DNA of 64,000 nucleotides from Erythrobacter crassostreae (GCF_019204045.1 NZ_JAGSPC010000001.1:62001-126000); one strand, 5' to 3'. Shown: positions 43,636 through 53,127, counted from the stretch's first letter. Numbers and translations: made by a program. Notes: a model not told the origin generated them from the letters alone.

Positions 43636-45717
43636 ATGATCCGTAAGATCGCTAGGCCGTTCGCCCTCTCCACTGTTCTGCTCGCGGGCGCATCGCTCGC
43701 CGCGACCGCACAGGCCCGCCCGATGACGCCGGAAGACGTCGCCAAGCTGGAAAGCGTTGGCGCGATGGCGATCTCTCCCGATGGCACCCGCATCGCCTTC
43801 ACAACGTCCAGCCTGCCCGATGTGACCGAAGGCGAGAAGAACGGCAGCTTCCAGTCCGAATTGAAAGTCACCACCGGCCCCGATGCAGCGCAGGCTTACC
43901 TGCCCGAAGACATCAGCCCGGGCGGCGTATCATTCTCGCCCGACGGCTCGATGGTCACGTTCCTTTGGTCGAAGGGCAAGGAAGACCGCGCGGTATGGGG
44001 CGTTCCTGTTGGCGGCGGCACCTATCGCAAACTCGCTGCTGTCGAAGACACCGGCGTTCGCTCGTATGAATTCAGCCCTGACGGCAGCATGGTTTATATG
44101 CTGACAGGCGCAGGTGAAGACAAACAACGCACCACCCAGAGCAAGGCCGGCTTTAACGCCCGCATTTACGAAGAAGAATTCCGTCCAGCCCGTATGTTTG
44201 CCGCGAAAGTCGGTATGGAAGTAGATGAAAGCCCAAGCGAAATCGCTATTCCGGGCTATGTCAGCGCATTTGACGTTGCGCCGGACGGCACCTTTGCCAC
44301 GATCGACACCACGCCCAGCCCGCTGGTCGATGACAGCTACACCAGCAAACGTGTGAACATTCTTGATCTGGCCACTGGCAACATCCGCGCCGTGGTTGAG
44401 ACCCCGGGTAAAATCGGCGATGTCGAGATTTCGCCTGACGGTTCGCAACTCTCGCTTATCGCAGGCGTTGATATGAACGATCCGGCGGCGACGACACTGC
44501 ACCTTGTCGACACGGCAACCGGCGCCTTCCGTGCTTTGAATGCTGGCGCTGCCGAAGCAGCAGTGGACGCTGAATGGTTGGCCGATGGCCGCCTCGCCAG
44601 CGTCATCCATGTCGGCGCGCAATCGAAACTGCGCATTTACAATGCGGACGGCACCGTCGCTGATGAACAGGACCCAGGATCGCTGATCCTGACCCGCGTT
44701 GAATCAGCCGCTGGCAAGATTGCCGTCGCAGCAAATTCGCCCAAGCATCCAACCGAAATGTTCGTTTGGAACAACGGGACGTTCGATCGCTGGACGAACC
44801 ACAATGCTTGGCTGTCAGAGATCGATTTTGGTGAACAGCGCACCTACACCTACACCGCGACCGACGGTCAGCAGGTCGAAGGCATTCTGATCCTGCCAGT
44901 GGGCGGCGTTCCATCAGGCGGCGCACCGACCATTATGAATGTCCATGGCGGCCCCGAAGCGCATGACAGCAATGGCTGGAACACAGCCTATTCCAAACCC
45001 GGTCAAGTCGCAGCAGGTCAAGGATACGCCGTGTTCCTGCCGAACTATCGCGGATCAACCGGATACGGCGTCGATTTCGCGAAACAGCATCAGGGCCGCT
45101 ACACCGACCCTGAATTCCGCGACATTGTCGATGCGAAGAAGGCGCTCGCTGCAGACGGCATCACCGACGCAGACCGCACCGGCATCACCGGCGGTTCTTA
45201 CGGCGGCTATGCCAGCGCATGGGGCGCGACATATTACTCGGATGAGTATGCAGCCGCCGTCATGTCAGTGGGCATTTCCAATCAGGTATCGAAGTTCGGC
45301 ACCGGCGACATTCCGTATGAAATGTACAACGTGCACAGCCGCAAGTGGCCGTGGGACGATTGGCTTGCGATGCTGAAAGTTTCGCCGATCTATCACGTCG
45401 ACAAATCGAACACGCCGATCCTGATCCTGCACGGTGAAGAAGACACCCGCGTCGATCCGGGCCAGAGCCTTGAGCTGTATCGTTCATTGAAAGTGCGCAA
45501 GCCGGACGTGCCTGCGCGTCTCGTATTCTATCCGGGCGAAGGCCACGGCAACCGCCTTGCCGCCGGTCGTTATGACTTTAACCTGCGCATGATGGAATGG
45601 TTCGACACCTATCTGAAGACGGGTGATCGCCGCGCAGAAATGCCGGATACGCGCCCACAACTGGCTGAAGGTGCCAAAGGCGCAACGGCGAAAGACGAGG
45701 ATGACAGTGAGGATTGA
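43636..45717 (+). CDS. S9 family prolyl oligopeptidase-like serine peptidase
   Basis: A 693-aa secreted peptidase with a signal peptide (LSTVLLAGASLAATAQA). The N-terminal two-thirds is a beta-propeller with DPP repeats (AISPDGTRIAF, VSFSPDGSMVTF, FSPDGSMVYML). The C-terminal alpha/beta-hydrolase holds Ser in GGSYGGYAS, Asp in HGEEDTRVDP and His in GEGHGN. It should act as a dipeptidyl- or acylaminoacyl-peptidase in the periplasm. The ATG at 43636 gives a clean signal peptide. A strong terminator follows. Confidence 0.95.
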   Translation: MIRKIARPFALSTVLLAGASLAATAQARPMTPEDVAKLESVGAMAISPDGTRIAFTTSSLPDVTEGEKNGSFQSELKVTTGPDAAQAYLPEDISPGGVSFSPDGSMVTFLWSKGKEDRAVWGVPVGGGTYRKLAAVEDTGVRSYEFSPDGSMVYMLTGAGEDKQRTTQSKAGFNARIYEEEFRPARMFAAKVGMEVDESPSEIAIPGYVSAFDVAPDGTFATIDTTPSPLVDDSYTSKRVNILDLATGNIRAVVETPGKIGDVEISPDGSQLSLIAGVDMNDPAATTLHLVDTATGAFRALNAGAAEAAVDAEWLADGRLASVIHVGAQSKLRIYNADGTVADEQDPGSLILTRVESAAGKIAVAANSPKHPTEMFVWNNGTFDRWTNHNAWLSEIDFGEQRTYTYTATDGQQVEGILILPVGGVPSGGAPTIMNVHGGPEAHDSNGWNTAYSKPGQVAAGQGYAVFLPNYRGSTGYGVDFAKQHQGRYTDPEFRDIVDAKKALAADGITDADRTGITGGSYGGYASAWGATYYSDEYAAAVMSVGISNQVSKFGTGDIPYEMYNVHSRKWPWDDWLAMLKVSPIYHVDKSNTPILILHGEEDTRVDPGQSLELYRSLKVRKPDVPARLVFYPGEGHGNRLAAGRYDFNLRMMEWFDTYLKTGDRRAEMPDTRPQLAEGAKGATAKDEDDSED

Positions 45718-45741
45718 TCCCGCGCTTCATCGAACGAATTG

Positions 45742-45780
45742 AAAAAGGGCCGCGCGGGCACAATCCGCGCGGCCCTTTTT
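45742..45780 (+). terminator. strong rho-independent terminator after the S9 peptidase gene
   Basis: A 16-bp perfect stem (45742-45757 with 45765-45780) with a 7-nt loop; the outer five pairs are A-T, so the right arm ends in TTTTT. It can work in both directions. The next gene begins 58 bp later. Confidence 0.9.
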
Positions 45781-45838
45781 CGCTTTGCTTTCAATGCCAA
45801 AATCGCGCTATTGTTTGACCAACAGACAAGGGGCTACC

Positions 45839-46555
45839 ATGATTTTGAATCGCATTCGTATCGCAGCGTTGGCGCTTTTCGCCGCAATCTTGGCGACCTT
45901 CCATCTGCCAGCGATGGCTCAGGATAATGTCGATCCGTACGAAGAAATGTACGCGGCCATCCAGTCGGGCGTTGATCAGGATGTTGTGATTGAAAACGCA
46001 TTGGAGGCCATCCGAAATCAATACGCTCAGATACCTGACTTCATAACACTCGAAGCGCAAAGCCCTGGTCTCATCAACGATTATGTTGACGCAATCAGCC
46101 CGGTTCTGATGAAATCGATGACACGCTCAAACGCGGAAATGAAGGTCAGTATGATCGCGTTGCTACGCAGCGAGTTTACGCCTGAGGGCGCTTTGGAAGT
46201 GGCTGCGCATTACCGCACCGATGCGATGCAGCGTTTGATGGGCAATGTCTCTCGCAACTTCTCTCCGGATAACACTTTGTCCGGCATCGAAACCGACGCA
46301 CCGGTGACTGAAACGCAGATTAATCGGGACATCAATCTTGCTGCGACGCGGGGGGCCTTGGCACTCTCTGCAGCTGACAGAGCAGAGATCACCCGAAAGA
46401 TGGCAGCCAGCCCGACGCTGCGGAAATTTGAGATGATGACACCCAAGATTGTTGCTGTCCGGACAGAGCAGGAAAACAAGCCGTTGCTGGCTTCCGAAGA
46501 GGCCGAATTGGAAAAGATTGCCGAAGAATTCTTCGTAAAGCGGTTCGGTGGCTAG
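45839..46555 (+). CDS. DUF2059 domain protein, secreted
   Basis: A 238-aa protein with a signal peptide (AALALFAAILATFHLPAMA). The DUF2059 region reads FITLEAQSPGLINDYVDAISPVLMKSM and LLRSEFTPEGALEVAAHYRTDAMQRLMGNVSRNF, helical and typical of periplasmic family members. The C-terminal 70 residues (AASPTLRKFEMMTPKIVAVRTEQENKPLLASEEAELEKIAEEFFVKRF) are also helical. The family function is unknown. The ATG follows CAAGGGG. It appears monocistronic, as a terminator lies just upstream. Confidence 0.85.
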   Translation: MILNRIRIAALALFAAILATFHLPAMAQDNVDPYEEMYAAIQSGVDQDVVIENALEAIRNQYAQIPDFITLEAQSPGLINDYVDAISPVLMKSMTRSNAEMKVSMIALLRSEFTPEGALEVAAHYRTDAMQRLMGNVSRNFSPDNTLSGIETDAPVTETQINRDINLAATRGALALSAADRAEITRKMAASPTLRKFEMMTPKIVAVRTEQENKPLLASEEAELEKIAEEFFVKRFGG

Positions 46556-46584
46556 GGCATGCGGTTTAACTGCGGGCGCTTTTT

Positions 46585-47568
46585 TTAGAACGTGTAGCCG
46601 ATCCCGATGCCGCTGATGAACTGGCTGGCGCTGCCGCGCTCCGCCGTGAACGGCGTATCGGCGGCATCACCCATCAAACGCGAAAACCCGCCAACCATAT
46701 AGACGTTGAAACCGCCGTTGAGCACATCGTTATCGAGATCAACGGTCGCAATTGCCGTCACGCCAAGGCTGTTAAGCCCGCCATCAGCGTTGAACTGCGG
46801 CAATCCGGTCGCGGTGCTTTGCGCAGGTGTGACCGAGTAATAATAGTCAGCAAAGCTATCATCGACAAAGCTGGCGCTGCCAATGAACTGGACTGCAGCG
46901 CCGCGCCCCAGCGGGGTGAAATATGATATGCCCGGCTCGATCAGCATACCGTCATGCGCGCCAAGCACATCCCAGCGGACAGCGGCAGACAGACCAACGC
47001 GGTCAAACCGGTTGAGAACTCCGGGAAAGCTTACGCCGCCCTGCACGCCCACTTCGAGAGCGGTATCAAGGTCACCGGCAAGCTCAACAACCGGATCCTT
47101 AATCTGGCCGTTGCGGTCGCCGCGAATGCGGAAAGTCGGGCCAAAGGACAGGCTGGTTTCGGGCGGGCCTGCGGCTGGCGCCTTTGACAATACATCAAGA
47201 TTGAAACCGGGGCCATTGGGAGAGATGCCAATGCCGCCAACCCGGCCGACAATCAAAGGCAGCGGGATCACGACATAATCATCGGAGCCGGAATAGCTCG
47301 GCGTAAGACCGGCCCCTGCACCAATGGTAAGCCAGGTATCATCGAAAACGCTATTGGCGAATGCACCGGGAGGCGGTCCGCCCGATGTGACACCCTCTGG
47401 AGGGCCGCCTGCATTCTGTGGTCGGCCATCTTGCTCCGAACCCTCCGCCGCTGCATCATCGGCGCCATCATCGCTCGGATCGTCAGCCAGAGCAGGCGCG
47501 GAAAATGCCAGAGCGCCCGCGAAAGCGATTGCATGGATTGGCTGCGAGGGGAGATGTTTCATGTTCAT
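46585..47568 (-). CDS. MipA/OmpV family outer membrane protein
   Basis: A 327-aa outer membrane beta-barrel. The signal peptide (AIAFAGALAFSAPALA) is followed by an acidic, Gly/Pro-rich linker of about 45 residues, then the barrel: WLTIGAGAGLTPSYSGSDDYVVIPLPLI matches the MipA/OmpV start and GIGIGYTF is the terminal Phe signature. MipA relatives scaffold murein enzymes or act as porins. Two ATGs (47568 and 47562) are possible. It is divergent from crtY with 185 bp between. Confidence 0.88.
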   Translation of the reverse strand: MNMKHLPSQPIHAIAFAGALAFSAPALADDPSDDGADDAAAEGSEQDGRPQNAGGPPEGVTSGGPPPGAFANSVFDDTWLTIGAGAGLTPSYSGSDDYVVIPLPLIVGRVGGIGISPNGPGFNLDVLSKAPAAGPPETSLSFGPTFRIRGDRNGQIKDPVVELAGDLDTALEVGVQGGVSFPGVLNRFDRVGLSAAVRWDVLGAHDGMLIEPGISYFTPLGRGAAVQFIGSASFVDDSFADYYYSVTPAQSTATGLPQFNADGGLNSLGVTAIATVDLDNDVLNGGFNVYMVGGFSRLMGDAADTPFTAERGSASQFISGIGIGYTF

Positions 47569-47753
47569 ATGCCGATCTTGAATTGTGCTACACTTACTAT
47601 TGCTGAACGTGAAAGTTTCCCGAATTGCGTCAAACACTTGGTTTTCTGGGATTAGCGCGAAACGGCCGGACGATTCGAGCGCAATCAAGAATCTTCCTTA
47701 CCGCTCGGTCTTCCATTGCCCCGCGTGGGCCTGTGGACTAGGGCAAAGCCCGC

Positions 47754-48998
47754 ATGGAAAGTTCAAGCCGCGATACCGAAGCAGATACCGCCACCCCTGT
47801 CGCATATGATGTGGCGATTGTCGGAGGCGGACTTTCCGGCGGATTGATCGCGCTTGCCCTGCATCAGGCGCGCCCCGAATTTCGCATTGCTCTGATTGAG
47901 GGGGGCAAAACGCTCGGCGGCAACCACCGCTGGAGCTGGTTTTCAAGCGATCTATCAGAGGCGGGTCGAGCGCTCCTATCGACCTTCCGCAAAGAAGGCT
48001 GGGATGACGGGTACGAGGTTCGTTTCCCCAAATACAGGCGCAAGCTCAAGACCGGATATCGGTCGCTATCCTCGACCAATTTTCACGAACGACTTTCCCG
48101 CGCGCTGCCTGAAGGCACTATGCATATGGGTTGCCGCGCAATGTCTATCGATGCGCGCGGCGTCGATTTGGAAGACGGTTTGCGGATCACGGCCCGGACA
48201 GTCATCGATTGCCGCACGTTCTCAAGCAGCAAACATTTGAACGGCGGATGGCAGGTTTTCCTTGGCCGCCATGTAAAGCTGGAACAGGCGCACTCGATCG
48301 AACGACCCGTGATCATGGATGCGACCGTCGATCAGGTCGCGCCGCACGGAAACGGCGGGGCATACCGGTTCGTCTACGTCCTGCCGCTGGGTGCGCATGA
48401 TGTGTTTGTCGAAGACACGTATTACGCCGATGATCCTCAGCTGGATCGCGGCGCTCTATCAGCGCGGATCGATCAATATTGCCACCAGAACGGCTGGCAG
48501 GATGGGACGCCTGTGGGGCACGAAAGCGGTGTGTTGCCCGTTCTCACCGGAGGAAACTTCGCCGCTTATCAGGATGAGGTCCGCATCGAAGGGGTCGCCA
48601 TCGCCGGGGCTCGCGGCGGGTTTGTCCACCCTCTCACCAGTTATACGATGCCGATGGCGGTCGAAAACGCGCTGGCCATTGCGGCAGAGGCCGATCTGCC
48701 GGGTGCACAGCTTGCCGCCATTATGGAGGCGCGTGCGAAAACCCATTGGCGCAGAACCGGTTATTACCGCTTGCTGGGAAGATTTCTTTTCTTCGCGGCG
48801 AAACCAGAGAAGCGCGTAAACGTATTCCAAAGGTTCTACAGTCTTCGCGAAGGGCTGATCGAGCGGTTCTATACAGGCAAGTCTACGGCATTTGACCGTC
48901 TGCGCGTCCTGTGGGGTGATCCGCCCGTATCTATCCCGCGCGCAATCACTGCGATGTTTAAGCGGGGCAAGCCCCTGAAACCGGAGAAAACGGCATGA
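47754..48998 (+). CDS. crtY: lycopene beta-cyclase
   Basis: A 414-aa FAD-dependent cyclase that turns lycopene into beta-carotene. The dinucleotide-binding VAIVGGGLSGGLIALAL starts near residue 20. LGGNHRWSWF, FVEDTYYADDPQLD (the acidic catalytic strand) and GARGGFVHPLTSYTMPMAVENAL are bacterial CrtY signatures. The gene overlaps crtI by four bases (ATGA), so they share one mRNA. No close promoter match is evident in the upstream gap. Confidence 0.96.
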   Translation: MESSSRDTEADTATPVAYDVAIVGGGLSGGLIALALHQARPEFRIALIEGGKTLGGNHRWSWFSSDLSEAGRALLSTFRKEGWDDGYEVRFPKYRRKLKTGYRSLSSTNFHERLSRALPEGTMHMGCRAMSIDARGVDLEDGLRITARTVIDCRTFSSSKHLNGGWQVFLGRHVKLEQAHSIERPVIMDATVDQVAPHGNGGAYRFVYVLPLGAHDVFVEDTYYADDPQLDRGALSARIDQYCHQNGWQDGTPVGHESGVLPVLTGGNFAAYQDEVRIEGVAIAGARGGFVHPLTSYTMPMAVENALAIAAEADLPGAQLAAIMEARAKTHWRRTGYYRLLGRFLFFAAKPEKRVNVFQRFYSLREGLIERFYTGKSTAFDRLRVLWGDPPVSIPRAITAMFKRGKPLKPEKTA

Positions 48999-50584
48999 AT
49001 GCCCCGATAACGCCAGACGCTAAACTTGATCTTGGCCTGTCCACCACCGGAGGCAAGGGGATCAATCCGGCCATCGCCGAAAAGTATGCGGGCAAGACCG
49101 CCTGTGTGATCGGTGCCGGTTTTGGCGGCATGGCGCTTGCTGTCCGGTTGCAATCGCACGGCATCAAAACAACCGTGGTTGAATCGCGCGACAAGCCCGG
49201 TGGCCGCGCCTATTTCTGGCAAAAGGACGGCTTCACGTTCGATGCAGGTCCAACCGTCATCACCGATCCGCCCTGCCTGAAAGAGCTGTGGGAGCTGACC
49301 GGCCACGACATCGCCGAAGATGTCGAGCTGATGAAAGTTCACCCGTTCTACCGTCTAAACTGGCCCGATGGGACCAACTTCGATTATTCCAACGTCGAAG
49401 ACGAGCTCTATGCGGAAATCGCCAAGCTCAACCCCGATGATGTGATCGGATATCAGCGCTTCCTCGAATATGCCGCAGGCGTGTATGAAGAAGGCTATGT
49501 GAAGCTGGGCCATATCCCATTCCTCGATTTCAAGAGCATGCTGAAAGCGGCCCCTGCGCTGGTCAAGAAGCAGGCGTGGCGCAGCGTTTACAGCATGGTT
49601 GCCAGCTACATTCAGGATGAACGCCTGCGTGAAGCCTTCAGCTTTCACACGCTGCTGGTCGGCGGCAGCCCGATGAAAACATCCTCCATCTACGCGTTGA
49701 TCCACAAGCTGGAAAAGGACGGCGGCGTCTGGTGGGCACGCGGCGGCACCAACCGTTTGATCGCGGGCATGGTGCGCCATTTCGAACGCCTCGGCGGGAC
49801 AATGCGCGTCGGTGACGGCGTGAAGCAGGTTCACACGCTCGGCACGAAAGCCACCGAAGTTGAAACGGAAAGCGGTTGGAAAGAGCGTTTCGATGCGGTC
49901 GCCTCCAACGCCGACATCATGCATTCTTACAAAGACTTGCTGAGCGAAAGCGCGCGCGGTCCGAAATATGCGAAATCGCTGGCCCGCAAGAGCTATTCGC
50001 CATCGCTGTTCGTGGTTCATTTCGGCCTCGAAGGTACGTGGCCGGGCATTCCGCACCACATGATCCTGTTCGGCCCGCGCTACAAAGGTCTGGTCGATGA
50101 CATCTACAAAAACGGCGTGCTGCCACAGGATTTCTCGATCTATCTGCACCACCCGACCGTGACCGATCCGAGCATGGCGCCAAAGGGCAAAAGCACGTTC
50201 TATGCGCTGGTGCCGGTCGCTCACATGGGCAAAATGCCGATTGATTGGGACGTCGAGGGGCCGAAGCTGGAAAAGGCGATCCTCGACGAAGTGGGCCGCC
50301 GCCTGATCCCCGACATTCACGACCGGATCGTGACGAAATTCCACTACGCACCGAAGGATTTCTCGGCCGATCTCAACGCGCATCTGGGCAGCGCATTCAG
50401 CCTTGAACCGGTCCTGTGGCAGAGCGCATACTTGCGCGGCCACAATCGCGACGATGTGATCGACAATTTCTACCTCGTCGGCGCAGGCACCCACCCGGGT
50501 GCAGGCATCCCCGGCGTCGTCGGCAGCGCCAAGGCAACAGCCGGTATTGTGCTGGAGGATTTGGCGGTTAAGCAAACTGCATGA
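48995..50584 (+). CDS. crtI: phytoene desaturase
   Basis: A 529-aa FAD enzyme that desaturates phytoene, usually to lycopene. It begins with an extra segment of about 25 residues, then ACVIGAGFGGMALAVRLQ and DKPGGRAYFWQKDGFTFDAGPTVI, and ends with the CrtI signature YLVGAGTHPGAGIPGVVGSAKATAGIV. It overlaps crtY and the following small gene by four bases each. The last codons (EDLAVKQTA) are repeated in degraded form at 51100-51134, showing that the gene end was included in a tandem duplication. Confidence 0.97.
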   Translation: MNAPITPDAKLDLGLSTTGGKGINPAIAEKYAGKTACVIGAGFGGMALAVRLQSHGIKTTVVESRDKPGGRAYFWQKDGFTFDAGPTVITDPPCLKELWELTGHDIAEDVELMKVHPFYRLNWPDGTNFDYSNVEDELYAEIAKLNPDDVIGYQRFLEYAAGVYEEGYVKLGHIPFLDFKSMLKAAPALVKKQAWRSVYSMVASYIQDERLREAFSFHTLLVGGSPMKTSSIYALIHKLEKDGGVWWARGGTNRLIAGMVRHFERLGGTMRVGDGVKQVHTLGTKATEVETESGWKERFDAVASNADIMHSYKDLLSESARGPKYAKSLARKSYSPSLFVVHFGLEGTWPGIPHHMILFGPRYKGLVDDIYKNGVLPQDFSIYLHHPTVTDPSMAPKGKSTFYALVPVAHMGKMPIDWDVEGPKLEKAILDEVGRRLIPDIHDRIVTKFHYAPKDFSADLNAHLGSAFSLEPVLWQSAYLRGHNRDDVIDNFYLVGAGTHPGAGIPGVVGSAKATAGIVLEDLAVKQTA

Positions 50585-51012
50585 CTTTTACCGCGCTCTT
50601 GATGGCCCTGAATGTCGCCGCAGCGGACTTACCGCGTTCCAGATTGGTCGACGAAGGTCATGTGCATCAGTGGTCACAGATCGTAGACGAGGATGACACC
50701 TCGATATCTCTCGATCTTGCGCATAGCGGTACCCACCTCGATGAAGGGCGTCCTTATCCGACTGTCCTGATCAGAGGCATCCAGAAGGCAAGACTGCCGG
50801 ACTTCAGCGACTATCTCTTGGCGATTGATTGCGACGGATCACGGGCGGCGTCTTTGGAAGGCTGGATTGTGACTGAAGGCAATGAAGGCGGCGTGCGCGA
50901 AAAGGCGCCGCAGCAGCGGTTTCGATCACTCACCGGCATGCCAGCTGAACTGCGGGACACGATGTTCAGCCACATCTGCGGACCAACATGGAGCTACGAA
51001 TCTTCAAAATGA
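50581..51012 (+). CDS. hypothetical protein X, first copy of a tandem pair
   Basis: A 143-aa protein. It starts MTFTALLMALNVAAADLPRS and has a DYLLAIDCDGSRAASLEGW strand and a C-terminal HICGPTWSYES. The N-terminus could be a short signal peptide ending AAA. The second copy (51131-51568) shares the pattern of LLMxLNxxAxDLPRSxLV, AIDC and HICGPxW. The ATG overlaps the crtI stop (ATGA), so it is translated from the carotenoid mRNA. Its stop overlaps the start of a truncated LOG fragment in the same way. Function is unknown. Confidence 0.8.
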   Translation: MTFTALLMALNVAAADLPRSRLVDEGHVHQWSQIVDEDDTSISLDLAHSGTHLDEGRPYPTVLIRGIQKARLPDFSDYLLAIDCDGSRAASLEGWIVTEGNEGGVREKAPQQRFRSLTGMPAELRDTMFSHICGPTWSYESSK

Positions 51013-51134
51013 AACGCCCCCCGGCCTGTTACGGCTCCGCCACGCCCAATGATCCGCGCTATTTGGAAGTTAGCTGCGCAATAACGGCCTCGGGTGCCGT
51101 GCCAGAATATCTCGCGGTCAAAGCGACAGCATGA
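51009..51134 (+). pseudogene. chimaeric remnant: LOG 5' end fused to crtI 3' end
   Basis: An open frame of 41 codons reads MKRPPACYGSATPNDPRYLEV, matching the start of the intact LOG protein (MKRLAVYCGSATPDDPRYIEL), and then changes to ITASGAVPEYLAVKATA, matching the crtI end (TAGIVLEDLAVKQTA). The junction marks the joint of a tandem duplication. It overlaps neighbours by four bases at both ends, so it may still be translated and keep coupling intact. Confidence 0.85.
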
Positions 51135-51568
51135 TTGTTACCTCGCTTCTTATGATGCTGAACATACCCGCCGTGGACTTGCCGCGGTCCGACCTGGTGT
51201 CAGAAGACCACAGGCACGAATGGTCTGTGATTGATCGTGAGAGAGCGGAAGTTATGCTGCTTGATCGGACAAAAACAGCTGACTATTCCGACGGTGAAAA
51301 CACTTATAAGACGGTGCTTGTCAGAGGCTACGAACCCGAACGAGACGGCAGCGTATATGTCGTTGATTTTCTGGTTGCGATTGATTGTGAGCGTTCGATG
51401 TTGGCCGCTATTGGATCCTGGGAACCGAAATTGCAGAACGAGACCCCAAAAGTTCGCAGCCATGAGATCGGAAAGTTTGTCCGAGCTAACGATAAAGCCG
51501 ATGAAAAAGTGCTGACCGCCGTTTTCCAACATATTTGCGGCCCAGAATGGAAGTTTGAACCCCGTTGA
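51131..51568 (+). CDS. hypothetical protein X', second copy of the tandem pair
   Basis: A 145-aa paralogue of the protein at 50581-51012. Shared residues include SLLMMLNIPAVDLPRSDLV, the DFLVAIDCERS strand and HICGPEWKF at the end; the middle has diverged. A short signal-like N-terminus is possible. Its stop shares one base with the start of the LOG gene (TGATG). It is probably the copy in the original gene order crtI-X-LOG-crtB, with the first made by duplication, or the reverse. The role in carotenoid synthesis, if any, is unknown. Confidence 0.8.
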   Translation: MIVTSLLMMLNIPAVDLPRSDLVSEDHRHEWSVIDRERAEVMLLDRTKTADYSDGENTYKTVLVRGYEPERDGSVYVVDFLVAIDCERSMLAAIGSWEPKLQNETPKVRSHEIGKFVRANDKADEKVLTAVFQHICGPEWKFEPR

Positions 51569-52149
51569 TGAAACGTCTCGCTGTCTATTGCGGCTCGGCC
51601 ACGCCCGATGATCCGCGTTATATCGAACTCGCCCGCGAAGTTGGCGCCGGCCTTGCGACACGCGGCATTGGCGTCGTCTATGGTGGCGGCAGGCTGGGCC
51701 TGATGGGCGCTGTTGCAAACGGTGCTAGGCAAGCGGGCGGCGAAGTAATCGGTGTGATCCCAGAAGCACTCGTCAATTCAGAGATCGCCAATCACAATTG
51801 TGACGAACTGATCACAGTCACCGGCATGCATGAACGCAAACAGCGTTTCACCGATCTCTCCGATGGCTTTGTCACCATCCCCGGCGGCGTGGGTACGATG
51901 GATGAATTGTGGGAGGCGATGAGCTGGGCGCAGCTTGGCTATCATTCCGATCCGGTCGGCTTGCTCAACGCGTTCGGCTTTTACGATGATTTGATCGCGT
52001 TCAACGCGAAGATGGCCGATGTGGGCTTTGTCCGCCCTGCGCATCAGAACATCCTGATTTCATCTGAGACGCTGCCCGATTTGTTGGACAAGATGGCAGC
52101 CTATGTGCCGCACACACCGATTTTCAAAATGAAGGCCGACGACCTTTAG
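51568..52149 (+). CDS. LOG family protein (nucleotide 5'-monophosphate phosphoribohydrolase-like)
   Basis: A 193-aa Rossmann-fold enzyme of the TIGR00730 group. VYCGSATPDDPRYIELAREVGAGLATRGIGVVYGGGRLGLMGAVA and the diagnostic IPGGVGTMDELWEAMSW (PGGxGTxxE) are complete. Family members release free bases from nucleotide monophosphates, including cytokinin precursors in LONELY GUY enzymes. ATG shares a base with the preceding stop. It lies between the carotenoid genes by position only. It ends 12 bp before crtB. Confidence 0.93.
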   Translation: MKRLAVYCGSATPDDPRYIELAREVGAGLATRGIGVVYGGGRLGLMGAVANGARQAGGEVIGVIPEALVNSEIANHNCDELITVTGMHERKQRFTDLSDGFVTIPGGVGTMDELWEAMSWAQLGYHSDPVGLLNAFGFYDDLIAFNAKMADVGFVRPAHQNILISSETLPDLLDKMAAYVPHTPIFKMKADDL

Positions 52150-52161
52150 GGCGCGCTTGAT

Positions 52162-53127
52162 ATGAAAGTCGACGCCGCCCGCCGCACCGCTTTGGTTGAA
52201 CACGCTCGCCGGACAATCAAGGTCGGCTCGCAAAGCTTCTCCGCCGCATCGCGTCTGTTCGATCCCGAAACGCGAGAGCGCGCTTGGCTGCTTTATGCAT
52301 GGTGCCGCCAGTGTGATGACATCGCCGACAACCAAGTGATGGGCGGCGAATTGGGCGACCAATCAGACCTCGACAGCCGCCTAAACCTGATCCGCAAACT
52401 CACCGCTATGGCCTTCGCAGGCGAGCCCACTGGCGATCCCGCTTTCGATGCGCTGGGCGTGGTGGCAGAGGAATGCGGACTCACCCCCGCCATGGCCGAA
52501 GATGTCATCGCAGGCTTTGCGCTGGATGCCGAGGACTGGCGCCCGCGCGAAGAGGTCGACATGCTTCGCTACTGCTTCCACGTTGCCGGGGCCGTCGGCG
52601 TGATGATGGCCGTGGTGATGGGCGTCGATCCCGAAGATCAGGATACGCTCGACCGCGCCAATGATCTGGGCCTCGCCTTCCAGCTGTCCAATATTGCGCG
52701 CGACATTGTGGAGGATGACGCTGTTGGGCGCTGTTATCTCCCGCTGATGTGGCTCGTCGAAGAAGACATCGAACCGGGTCAACACACCAAGCCGCATCAC
52801 CGGCAGGAGCTGGCTGATATGGCATCGAAACTGGTCGATTTGGTCGAAAAGCACGAAGCCGCCGCCCGTGTCGGCGCTGCTCGCTTGCCCTTCCGCAGCC
52901 GCTGGGCCGTCCTGTCCGCCGCGCGCATTTACGGTGCAATTGGCCGCAAGGTTCGCAAACGCGGAACCGAAGCGTGGAACAGCCGCACCTATGTGCCGCG
53001 CTGGGAAAAGGCGCTTTACGGCGCGCGTGCGTTCCTTTCGGCTGCGATCAACCGCGAGAAGCACCCGGACGGCCCGATCACATGGGGGATCAAGGATTTC
53101 CGGCCCAAATCAATCGATGCTGCCTGA
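52162..53127 (+). CDS. crtB: phytoene synthase (phytoene/squalene synthase family)
   Basis: A 321-aa prenyl transferase that joins two geranylgeranyl diphosphates to phytoene. The first aspartate-rich motif is in YAWCRQCDDIADN and the second is in LSNIARDIVEDDAVGRCYLP; AARVGAARLPFRSRWAVLSAARIYG is conserved. With crtY and crtI it gives the path to beta-carotene. It lies 12 bp behind the LOG gene in the same operon. Its 3' end overlaps the ATG of a small HExxH ORF. Confidence 0.96.
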   Translation: MKVDAARRTALVEHARRTIKVGSQSFSAASRLFDPETRERAWLLYAWCRQCDDIADNQVMGGELGDQSDLDSRLNLIRKLTAMAFAGEPTGDPAFDALGVVAEECGLTPAMAEDVIAGFALDAEDWRPREEVDMLRYCFHVAGAVGVMMAVVMGVDPEDQDTLDRANDLGLAFQLSNIARDIVEDDAVGRCYLPLMWLVEEDIEPGQHTKPHHRQELADMASKLVDLVEKHEAAARVGAARLPFRSRWAVLSAARIYGAIGRKVRKRGTEAWNSRTYVPRWEKALYGARAFLSAAINREKHPDGPITWGIKDFRPKSIDAA

